A stretch of DNA of 29,595 nucleotides from Azonexaceae bacterium (GTDB lineage Bacteria; Pseudomonadota; Gammaproteobacteria; Burkholderiales; Rhodocyclaceae): positions 1-29,595 of the forward strand of contig SSTB01000134.1 in assembly GCA_009469665.1 (NCBI GenBank), written 5' to 3'. A model generated the notes under the pieces. That model made no database searches. It was not told the DNA's origin and saw only the letters and a program-made list of their open reading frames with translations. The stretch's first letter is position 1. Every line of letters begins with the position of its first letter. Made by a program: the position numbers and the translations under genes. Of this stretch, positions 16,079-22,853 are shown piece by piece.

Positions 16079-18088
16079 ATGCCGATCGGTACCGTGTTCA
16101 TTCCCGAAAAACTGCCCGACCTGCGCCCCTGCGCGCGCAATCGCTGGGGGGCCGGCGTCGATGTCGCCCAGTCCATGGCGCAGGCCCGCGTCATGGCGCT
16201 GTGCGGCGATGGCGGCGACGGGTGCTACGTGGCCGTGCTCGAGTCTCAGCAGGGTCCGGCGGCCAGTCTGAAGCTGGTCCATGTGAGCGGCAGCGGCCAG
16301 GTGCAGGCTTCGGGGGTCGTGCAGACGCCGGTCCTGGCCTTCATCATTCAGGCGGCCCTGGTGCCGGCGCCGGGGGGCGGGTGCATCGTGGTCTTCGCCA
16401 CGCCTGCCCATGGAGCACCGCTGTTGGCCCAGCGTTTCGATGCCCAGTGCCTGCCCCAGTGGCCGCAGGCCCTGCGGGTGCTGCCCAGCGCCGGCGGCTT
16501 CACCGGGCTGGATTCCATCAGTGACGGCGCCGGGGGCGCGATCATCGCGGTCAATTCGGCCAATTTCGCCGGCGGAAGCGGGCGCAATGTGCTGGCCCAG
16601 CGCGTCAGCGCTGCCGGCGCCCTGCAATGGCCGGCCGGTGGCGTAGCCCTGTCCGGACCCCCGGCGTCGGGCGGGATGGCCCAGCTTGCCCTGACGCTGG
16701 CCGGCGATCGCATCGGTGCGGTGTGGATGGATCCGAACCCGATCGGGCCAAGTCCGATCGCCGGTACCTGGATCGACCTCTCCGGCAACGTGACCGCCGG
16801 GCCGTTCCCCATCGGTATGGGCTTTGATTTTCGCCATGACGCGGCCCCCCGCCGCGTCGTCGCCGACCCGGACGGCGCCATGTACGTCGCCTTCAGCCCC
16901 GATCCCATCAACGCGCCCCTAGTGGTGCAGCGCTTCGAGGCGGACGCCGATGTCCCCGCCTGGACGCGCAGCACGGTCGCGCTCTCCCATCCCCAGGCCT
17001 ACAGCCTCGCCGCCGACGGTTCCGGCGGCTTCCTCCTGGCGACGGTCGAGACGACCGGCACGGTGAGCGTCGACAAGGTGGATGCCAGCAATATCTCCCA
17101 CTGGCGCTTCACTTCGGCCCGCCACATCGCCACCGTGCCGGTGGGCGTACTCGCCAATCAACTGCACTTCAACCACGCCCGTCTGGTGACGGTCACGGCG
17201 CGCGACAAGGGCGGTGCTCTGGTCACCTTCGAGGATCACGGCGGCGAGGTCCCCAGGCTGATGTCCTGGTGTTGCGACGAGAAGGGCGCCGCCGCGACGC
17301 GGGACCCCATCGTGGCGGTGAGCCAGGGGGCGGGCCGTCAGTCCGACGCTCTGGCCGTCGTTTCGGCTGGCGACACCAGCATCGTCGCGTGGCAGGAGAG
17401 CAGCGGCGTTTCCGCGACCCTGATCGGCGCCCAGAAGCTGGGCTGTTGTCCGCCCAACGTTCCTCCGGGGCGTCTGCTCGAACCGCCACCTCCCCTGCCT
17501 TGCGCCATTCCGGTGGGTCTGCCCTGGGTACCGGGGGGCGGGCGCTTTGGCTTCCCCCTGGGTGGGTTGCGGCTGCTGCTCACCTGTGGCGGCCGCGGCT
17601 GGCGGGGCGGTCTGCTTCCCTTGCCGGCCCTTTATGGTCAGCCCGGCATCAGGCTGCCGGGGAGTTTCGGCGTGCAGGGCGTTCCCGCGCCGTCCTGGAC
17701 GCGTCTGACTGTTACCGGCCTGCCGTCAGGGACCAAGCTTGAACTGTTCACCCACAAAGGCGACAAGGTGGCGACGGCCAAAGCGGTCGCCGCCGCAGGG
17801 GCGACGGTGCACACCCTCGATTTCGAGCCCTCGGCCAAGCGTAGCTATGTGCTCGTCTTCGTGGTGAAGGGCAAGGGCCTTGAGGGGATCGACGTTCCTG
17901 TCGGTCTGCAAGTCGAGGCGGGAGTCGGCAAGCCGCCCGTGTTCGAGGCGCCGCTCGACACGGCGGCGCCTGACGTGCCCAAGGGCAAGAAGAAAAAATC
18001 CGCTCCCGCAGCCAAGAAGTCCGCCGCGCAGGCACCCAAGCTTGCCGATGCCGCGCAGCTGCCGAACAAACGCAAGCGCAAGTCCTGA
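16079..18088 (+). CDS. Hypothetical propeller-like repeat protein with lysine-rich tail
   Basis: A 669-residue protein I cannot assign to a named family. Several repeats share a D-G-x-G-G-hydrophobic strand followed by a strand ending AQRV/F-D/S-A and a tryptophan: DGAGGAIIAVNSANF...LAQRVSAAGALQW near 148-190, an earlier unit LLAQRFDAQCLPQW, and DGSGGFLLATVETTG near 312. This is the pattern of bacterial surface proteins predicted to form beta-propellers. After about residue 395 come CC and GCC clusters and a proline-rich stretch (LLEPPPPLP), then a beta-sandwich-like segment (SWTRLTVTGLPSGTKLELFTHKG). The last 35 residues are Lys/Ala-rich (GKKKKSAPAAKKSA ... NKRKRKS). No signal peptide is seen. 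The ATG at 16079 follows GAGGA; the upstream open frame runs through the repeat and is rejected. Confidence 0.72.
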   Translation: MPIGTVFIPEKLPDLRPCARNRWGAGVDVAQSMAQARVMALCGDGGDGCYVAVLESQQGPAASLKLVHVSGSGQVQASGVVQTPVLAFIIQAALVPAPGGGCIVVFATPAHGAPLLAQRFDAQCLPQWPQALRVLPSAGGFTGLDSISDGAGGAIIAVNSANFAGGSGRNVLAQRVSAAGALQWPAGGVALSGPPASGGMAQLALTLAGDRIGAVWMDPNPIGPSPIAGTWIDLSGNVTAGPFPIGMGFDFRHDAAPRRVVADPDGAMYVAFSPDPINAPLVVQRFEADADVPAWTRSTVALSHPQAYSLAADGSGGFLLATVETTGTVSVDKVDASNISHWRFTSARHIATVPVGVLANQLHFNHARLVTVTARDKGGALVTFEDHGGEVPRLMSWCCDEKGAAATRDPIVAVSQGAGRQSDALAVVSAGDTSIVAWQESSGVSATLIGAQKLGCCPPNVPPGRLLEPPPPLPCAIPVGLPWVPGGGRFGFPLGGLRLLLTCGGRGWRGGLLPLPALYGQPGIRLPGSFGVQGVPAPSWTRLTVTGLPSGTKLELFTHKGDKVATAKAVAAAGATVHTLDFEPSAKRSYVLVFVVKGKGLEGIDVPVGLQVEAGVGKPPVFEAPLDTAAPDVPKGKKKKSAPAAKKSAAQAPKLADAAQLPNKRKRKS

Positions 18089-18097
18089 CCGCGCCGC

Positions 18098-18121
18098 GAG
18101 GGGAGCCGGGGAGCTCCCCTC
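18098..18121. terminator. Hairpin between convergent genes, candidate bidirectional terminator
   Basis: GAGGGGAGC (18098-18106) pairs perfectly with GCTCCCCTC (18113-18121) across a six-base loop. It lies just after the propeller-like gene and overlaps the chrA stop codon on the other strand. No T run follows on either strand, so intrinsic termination is uncertain. Confidence 0.5.
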
Positions 18122-19442
18122 AAGCCAGCATTCCTATCCCCAGTCCCGCCAGAGCGCAGCCCAGGATCACCGGCACCACGCCGATTTTGTAGCGGAAGAG
18201 CGCCACCGCGGCTCCGGCGGCAATGAGGGCTGCGACGGGGTCGAAGGGGCCGTCGAGGCCCTTGGGCCACAGGACGTGGTAGGCGAAAAAGAGGGCGAGA
18301 TTGACGATGACACCCACCACGGCGGCGGTGATGGCGGTGAGGGGGGCGGTGAATTTGAGATCGTTGTGGGTGGTTTCCACGAAGGGGCCGCCGGCCAGGA
18401 TGAAGACGAAGGAAGGCAGGAAGGTGAACCAGGTCACCACTGTGGCCGCCGTGGCGCCAGCCAGAAAGAGATTTTCCGGGCCAAAGAGTGCCTGCTCGTA
18501 GGCGCCGACGAAGCCGACGAAGGCCACCACCATGATGAGCGGGCCGGGCGTCGTTTCGCCCAGGGCCAGGCCGTCGATCATCTGGGCCGGCGTGAGCCAG
18601 CCAAAGTGGCTCACTGCGCCCTGGTAGACGTAGGGCAGCACCGCATAGGCGCCGCCGAAGGTGAGCAGGGCCGCCTTGGTGAAGAACCAGCCCATCTGCG
18701 TCAGGGTGTGCTCCCAGCCCCAGGTCAGCGCCAGGGCGGCGAGGGGGAGGACAGCCAGCAGGATGCCGATGACGGCCACCCGGATGAGTCGCGGCCAGGT
18801 GAAGCGGGCGTGGTCCGGGATGGGCGTCGCGTCGTCGATGAGGGCCGGACCAAAGAATTTTTCCGCCTTGCCGTGGCCGCCGGAGCGGAATTTTTCCGGT
18901 AGGAAGCGGCCGCCGAGGAAACCCAGGGTTGCCGCCCCCGCGACGATGGCGGGGAAGGGAACGGCCAGGGCAAAGATGGCGACGAAGGCTGCCGCCGCGA
19001 TGCCGATCAGGAGGCCATTCTTCAGGGCGCGGGAGCCGATACGCCAGGCCGCCTGGACGACGATGGCGGTCACCGCCGGCTTGATGCCGTAGAACAGCCC
19101 GGCCACCAGGGGCACCTGGCCGTAAGCCGCATAGACCCAGGACAGGGCGATGAGGATGAAGAGCGACGGCAGGACGAAGAGGGCGCCCGCCGCGATGCCT
19201 CCCGCCGTGCGGTGCAGCAGCCAGCCGATGTAGGTGGCGAGCTGCTGCGCCTCCGGTCCGGGCAGAACCATGCAGTAGTTGAGGGCGTGTAGAAAACGCC
19301 CCTCGGAGATCCAGCGCCGCCGCTCCACGAGTTCGCGATGCATGAGGGCAATCTGACCGGCGGGCCCGCCGAAGCTGAGGAAGCCCAGATTGAGCCAGAA
19401 GGCGAGGGCCTGGCGGAAGGACACGGGCGCGGGAGAGAGCAT
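18120..19442 (-). CDS. chrA: Chromate transporter ChrA, long two-domain form
   Basis: An inner-membrane protein of 440 residues in the CHR superfamily; family members with two homologous CHR domains export chromate. The first domain opens with FRQALAFWLNLGFLSFGGPAGQIALMHRELVERRRWISE and has MVLPGPEAQQLATYIGW. The second begins WFFTKAALLTFGGAYAVLPYVYQGAVSHFGWLT and has LALGETTPGPLIMVVAFVGFVGAY. Both carry the family FGG and PGP motifs. About ten membrane helices are evident and the ends are intact. The start MLSPAPVSFRQ at 19442 is preferred; the longer frame to 19526 begins inside the MITE-like element. It is flanked by the repeat upstream and a convergent gene downstream, suggesting acquisition as a resistance cargo, which is inference. 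No chrB regulator is adjacent. Confidence 0.93.
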   Translation of the reverse strand: MLSPAPVSFRQALAFWLNLGFLSFGGPAGQIALMHRELVERRRWISEGRFLHALNYCMVLPGPEAQQLATYIGWLLHRTAGGIAAGALFVLPSLFILIALSWVYAAYGQVPLVAGLFYGIKPAVTAIVVQAAWRIGSRALKNGLLIGIAAAAFVAIFALAVPFPAIVAGAATLGFLGGRFLPEKFRSGGHGKAEKFFGPALIDDATPIPDHARFTWPRLIRVAVIGILLAVLPLAALALTWGWEHTLTQMGWFFTKAALLTFGGAYAVLPYVYQGAVSHFGWLTPAQMIDGLALGETTPGPLIMVVAFVGFVGAYEQALFGPENLFLAGATAATVVTWFTFLPSFVFILAGGPFVETTHNDLKFTAPLTAITAAVVGVIVNLALFFAYHVLWPKGLDGPFDPVAALIAAGAAVALFRYKIGVVPVILGCALAGLGIGMLA

Positions 19443-19508
19443 GGGGGGCAAGCCAAGGGAGACGCGGGAGGGCGTAGTGTAGCGGCGGGGCGCTCGCGCG
19501 AGTGTCTC

Positions 19509-19677
19509 GGCCCAGTAGTCAGTCACACAGGTTTCGCTATGTTCGGCCCGCCCCGCATCCCCGCTCGTCGCTCATCCTCGCCATAGCTTCGGCTAGGGCT
19601 GCGGTTCGCTTCGCGCGATCCGGGCGCAGATGCGTGCCTCGGCATCGGCGCAAACCGATGTGACTGACTACTAGGCC
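19509..19677. mobile_element. MITE-like element, copy 2, with terminal inverted repeats
   Basis: A 169-bp non-coding element with long terminal inverted repeats. Left end 19509-19534 and right end 19652-19677 are reverse complements at 23 of 26 positions. The outer part AGTAGTCAGTCACA (19514-19527) is exactly mirrored by TGTGACTGACTACT (19659-19672), then GGTTT by AAACC. Pairing continues weakly inside (CGCATC on the left arm mirrored on the right). The outermost GGCC occurs at both sides and may be either part of the inverted repeat or a 4-bp target duplication. No transposase is encoded. It lies between the chrA start and the next gene, in the promoter region of chrA. Confidence 0.85.
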
Positions 19678-19763
19678 AATGTGCCCGCATCCCGGTGGAC
19701 TTGACCGCATGTAGTGCCCTCAGGATACTCCCTGGCGTCTTCCATCCGTCATTGCCCGCCCCC

Positions 19764-20204
19764 GTGCTGCGAGAAATCAGGAAAACGCGTCAGGTCGAAG
19801 GTGAGCCCCCGCGCAAGTGGTACTTCGCCCGGGAGTTCGACCTCGTGGTCTGGTTCGACCCCGAGGGCCGGCCGGCGGCGTTTCAACTGGCCTACGACAA
19901 GCATCGCGACGAGCAATCGGTGGCCTGGAGCGCGGAACGTGGCTATCGCCATTACGTGGTCGAGACCGGCCGTCGGGCAGGAACGCCACTCCTCGCTCCT
20001 GGAGGGCGTTTTCCGCGAGACCGGGTGCTGACGGCGTTTCGCGCCCAAGCGGAGGAACTGCCTCTGGAGGTCGTCGACTTCGTCATCGGCCGGCTGCGTG
20101 ACTACGACGGCCCCCTGCTCGAAACGGCCGAAAACGAAGCCCTGCGCATGCAGCGCGCTCTGGAGCGGCTGGGTTTCAACGATCCGGAGGACGCGGCCAG
20201 GTGA
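19764..20204 (+). CDS. Conserved small hypothetical protein
   Basis: A soluble protein of 146 residues if the GTG at 19764 is used (MLREIRKTRQVEGEPPRKWYF). The frame is also open from a GTG at 19695, but those 23 extra residues lie just beyond the MITE-like element and look non-coding. The sequence WYFAREFDLVVWFDPEGRPAAFQLAYDKHRDEQSVAWSAERGYRHYVVETG resembles small proteins of unknown function that I recall as widespread in Betaproteobacteria, with a shared LREI-KTRQ-PGE-R-W-F start and an AFQLCYDK core. A C-terminal helical part (AEELPLEVVDFVIGRLRDY ... EALRMQRALERLGF) follows. No enzyme motif is seen. It is separated by 99 bp from the ArsR gene and may be transcribed on its own. Confidence 0.72.
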   Translation: MLREIRKTRQVEGEPPRKWYFAREFDLVVWFDPEGRPAAFQLAYDKHRDEQSVAWSAERGYRHYVVETGRRAGTPLLAPGGRFPRDRVLTAFRAQAEELPLEVVDFVIGRLRDYDGPLLETAENEALRMQRALERLGFNDPEDAAR

Positions 20205-20267
20205 TGACCATGAAAGGTTTCAGTCCTTGTAGTGTGGGGCTGGGTCTGAGGCGCTAAAAATGTCTCG

Positions 20268-20296
20268 TTGACAATATGTGTCGACGTAACTACGAT
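20268..20296 (+). promoter_or_regulatory. Sigma-70 promoter with overlapping operator, arsR-type gene
   Basis: TTGACA (20268-20273, perfect -35) is followed after exactly 17 bases by TACGAT (20291-20296, four of six to TATAAT). The hexamers are overlapped by the inverted repeat GACAAT (20270-20275) and ATTGTC (20295-20300). The predicted transcription start is at about 20302-20304, which coincides with the ATG at 20304, so the mRNA may be leaderless. An operator inside the promoter fits autorepression. Confidence 0.7.
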
Positions 20297-20303
20297 TGTC
20301 GAT

Positions 20304-20615
20304 ATGAAACACGACTACAGCCGCGCCCTCCCCGAAGAATGGAAGCCTCTCTCCAAGGTATTCACGGCCCTGGGCGACGAGCATCGGCAGCGCATCCTGC
20401 TGCTGTTCGAAAAGGGCGAGCGGCTCAATGTCGGGCAGATCGCCGAGGTGTCGACCCTGACCCGGTCCACCGTCTCGCACCATTTGAAGATTTTGCGAGA
20501 GGCCGAGGTGCTGGTTTCGGAGAAGATCGGCAAGGAAGTCTGGTTCTGGATCAATCGGCCTTATTTGGAGGGTGTTCTGGGCAATGTCTTGGGGTATGTC
20601 CAGGACAGCGCCTAA
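20304..20615 (+). CDS. ArsR/SmtB-family winged-helix transcriptional regulator
   Basis: A 103-residue dimeric DNA-binding repressor. The winged helix is clear: LSKVFTALGDEHRQRILLLFEKGERLNVGQIAEVS (helices 1-3), the recognition helix TRSTVSHHLKILREAEVLV, then the wing SEKIGKEVWFWINRPYL. No cysteine is present, so the CxC metal site of ArsR or SmtB alpha3 sites is absent. This points to a non-metal signal or a different metal site. The start MKHDYSRALPEEW at 20304 is preferred over the frame opening at 20268, which would begin inside the -35 box. It precedes the aas operon by 92 bp and shares GTAAC-CGAT-like words with that promoter, making it a candidate regulator of the operon. Confidence 0.9.
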   Translation: MKHDYSRALPEEWKPLSKVFTALGDEHRQRILLLFEKGERLNVGQIAEVSTLTRSTVSHHLKILREAEVLVSEKIGKEVWFWINRPYLEGVLGNVLGYVQDSA

Positions 20616-20631
20616 TATTTTTTTGTGCAAC

Positions 20632-20665
20632 ATATCGAGTTACTTATGTATATCGTTACTTATGT
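20632..20665. repeat. Tandem direct repeat in the aas promoter, operator candidate
   Basis: ATATCGAGTTACTTATGT (20632-20649) is immediately followed by ATATCGTTACTTATGT (20650-20665): the same word twice, with two bases (AG) missing in the second. It is much more A/T-rich than the surrounding DNA and covers the presumed -35 region of aas. The complementary strand reads GTAACTCGATAT and GTAACGATAT; the arsR promoter contains GTAACTACGAT at 20286-20296. Confidence 0.75.
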
Positions 20666-20684
20666 GGAATGCTTCGTTTATAGT
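20656..20684 (+). promoter_or_regulatory. aas: Probable promoter of the aas operon
   Basis: A -10-like TATAGT (20679-20684, five of six to the consensus) stands 17 bases after TTACTT (20656-20661, a poor -35). A weak -35 overlapped by direct repeats suggests regulation. A strong GGGAGGAAAG ribosome site (20691-20700) precedes the ATG at 20708. Confidence 0.55.
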
Positions 20685-20707
20685 GGCGGCGGGAGGAAAG
20701 TGAAACC

Positions 20708-22849
20708 ATGCGTTCGTTGATCAAACCTGTGCTGCGCGGGCTTTGCCGCGTGCTGTTCCGTGTCCGGGTCGAGGGCCTGACGCGGGGATTCGATGCTGGC
20801 AGGCTGCTGGTAGTGGCCAACCACGAGTCGTTTCTCGATGGCTTGCTGCTCGGCCTCTTCCTGCCCATCGACCCGGTCTTCGTGGTGCACACGGGGGTGG
20901 CCAACGACTGGTTCTTCCGCCTGCTCCTTTCGCAAGTCGATTACCTGGCGGTGGACCCCACCAGTCCCATGGCCATGAAGAAGGTCATCCGCCTGCTGGA
21001 AACCGGGCGCCCAGTGGTCATTTTCCCCGAGGGGCGCATAACCACGACCGGCAGCCTGATGAAGGTCTATGAAGGCCCAGCCTTCGTCGCCGCCAAAACC
21101 GGGGCGACGGTGCTGCCGGTGCGGCTGGACGGGCCATCGCGCAGCTATTTCTCGCGGCTTTCCGGCAAGCATCCCCGCGTCCTCTTCCCCAAGGTGCGGG
21201 TGAGCGTGTTGCCGGCCACCACCATTCCTATGCCTGAGGCGCCCACCGCCAAGCTGCGCCGCCGCAAGGCCGGCGAGGCCATGCGCCGGCTGATGCAGGA
21301 AATGATCTTCGCCTCCCGCCCGCATCAGACGCTGTTCAGCGCCCTGTGCGACGCCGCCGACGTCTTCGGCAAGAATCGCCGGGTGCTGGAGGACATGAAG
21401 CAGATCGAGTATTCCTACAACGACCTGCTCAAAATGGCCCTCATGCTCACCCGCTTGGTGGAGCGCCACACGGCGGAGAGCGAGCGGGTCGGCCTGCTGC
21501 TGCCCAACCTGGCGCCCACCCTGGGGCTGCTCATCGGCCTCACTGCCCGCCGCCGGGTGCCGGCCATGCTCAACTACACCGCGGGGGTGGATGCCATGCA
21601 GGCGGCCTGCACCGCCGCGGAGGTGCGAACCATCGTCACCTCCCGGGCCTTCGTCGAGCAGGCCAAACTTTCCGACAAGTTGGCGGCCCTGGCCGGCATC
21701 CAGTGCCTCTACCTGGAAGACTTGCGCGAAGCCATTGGCCTGGGCGACAAGCTCTGGCTGATGCTGTGGGCCATCCACCGGCCCCGGGCCTTCGAGCTGC
21801 CCACATCGCCGGAGGAAGCCGCCGTGGTGCTGTTCACCTCCGGTTCCGAAGGCAAGCCCAAGGGCGTGGTGCTGCCCCACCGGGCGATCCTCGCCAACAT
21901 CGCCCAGGTGCGGGCGGTGATCGACTTCTCGGTGGACGACAAGGTCTTGAACGCCCTGCCGGTCTTCCATTCCTTCGGCCTCACCGCCGGGGCGCTGCTG
22001 CCGGTGCTCACGGGGGCCAGCCTCTTCCTCTACCCGACGCCGCTCCACTACCGCGTCATTCCTGAACTGGCCTACGACCGGAATTGCACGGTGCTCTTCG
22101 GCACCTCCACCTTCCTCGCCAATTACGCCAAGTTTGCCCATCCCTACGACTTCTACCGCCTGCGCTACGTGGTGGCCGGCGCCGAAAAGCTGTCGGAGGC
22201 CGTGCGCAACACCTGGTTCGAGAAATTCGGCATCCGCATCTTCGAGGGCTACGGCGCCACCGAGACGGCCCCGGTGCTGGCCGTGAATACGCCCATGGCC
22301 TTCCGCAGCGGCACCGTGGGCAATCTCCTGCCGGGGATCGAGGCCAAGCTGCTGCAGGTGCCTGGCATCGACCGCGGCGGCATCCTCCACGTGCGCGGAC
22401 CCAACGTCATGGCCGGCTACCTCAAGGCCGACCGCCCCGGCGTGCTGCAACCGCCGGCTTCCGATGCGGGCGAAGGCTGGTACGAGACCGGAGACGTGGT
22501 GGAATTCGACGACGAGGGTTTCGTGAAAATCGTCGGCCGGGTGAAGCGCTTCGCCAAGATCGCCGGTGAAATGGTCAGCCTGGAAGTGGTGGAGAAGCTG
22601 GCCGTGGCCACCTCTCCGGCCCAGACCCACGCCGCCTCCAGCCAGCCCGACGCCGCCAAGGGCGAGGCCCTGGTGCTGTTCACCACTGACGGTGCGCTTT
22701 CCCGCGAGCAGCTGGCGGCCAAGGCGCGGGATCTGGGCATTCCGGAACTGGCCGTGCCGAGGAAGATCCACAAGGTCGATGCCCTGCCCCTGCTGGGCAC
22801 CGGCAAGGTGGATTACGTGACGCTGAAGCGGCTGGCCGAAAGTGTCTGA
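20708..22849 (+). CDS. aas: Bifunctional acyltransferase / acyl-ACP synthetase (Aas-like)
   Basis: A 713-residue protein with the architecture of E. coli Aas (719 residues), which reacylates 2-acyl-lysophospholipids on the inner membrane using acyl-ACP it makes from free fatty acid and ATP. The PlsC domain (about 1-200) has the catalytic H39/D44 in NHESFLD and the substrate-binding FPEGR (106-110). The AMP-forming ligase domain has the P-loop TSGSEGKPKG (377-386), GYGATE (514-519), the YETGDVV motif (592-598) and the C-terminal lysine K700 in GTGKVDY. All key residues are present. It heads a run of six tightly packed genes; the amidohydrolase begins 4 bp after its stop. The LplT partner is encoded three genes later as a fusion. 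Confidence 0.92.
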   Translation: MRSLIKPVLRGLCRVLFRVRVEGLTRGFDAGRLLVVANHESFLDGLLLGLFLPIDPVFVVHTGVANDWFFRLLLSQVDYLAVDPTSPMAMKKVIRLLETGRPVVIFPEGRITTTGSLMKVYEGPAFVAAKTGATVLPVRLDGPSRSYFSRLSGKHPRVLFPKVRVSVLPATTIPMPEAPTAKLRRRKAGEAMRRLMQEMIFASRPHQTLFSALCDAADVFGKNRRVLEDMKQIEYSYNDLLKMALMLTRLVERHTAESERVGLLLPNLAPTLGLLIGLTARRRVPAMLNYTAGVDAMQAACTAAEVRTIVTSRAFVEQAKLSDKLAALAGIQCLYLEDLREAIGLGDKLWLMLWAIHRPRAFELPTSPEEAAVVLFTSGSEGKPKGVVLPHRAILANIAQVRAVIDFSVDDKVLNALPVFHSFGLTAGALLPVLTGASLFLYPTPLHYRVIPELAYDRNCTVLFGTSTFLANYAKFAHPYDFYRLRYVVAGAEKLSEAVRNTWFEKFGIRIFEGYGATETAPVLAVNTPMAFRSGTVGNLLPGIEAKLLQVPGIDRGGILHVRGPNVMAGYLKADRPGVLQPPASDAGEGWYETGDVVEFDDEGFVKIVGRVKRFAKIAGEMVSLEVVEKLAVATSPAQTHAASSQPDAAKGEALVLFTTDGALSREQLAAKARDLGIPELAVPRKIHKVDALPLLGTGKVDYVTLKRLAESV

Positions 22850-22853
22850 TGCC

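Noticed and set aside
19443..19526. Upstream start for chrA adding 28 residues
   Set aside because: It begins within the terminal region of the repeat element and adds a basic stretch not expected before the first CHR helix.
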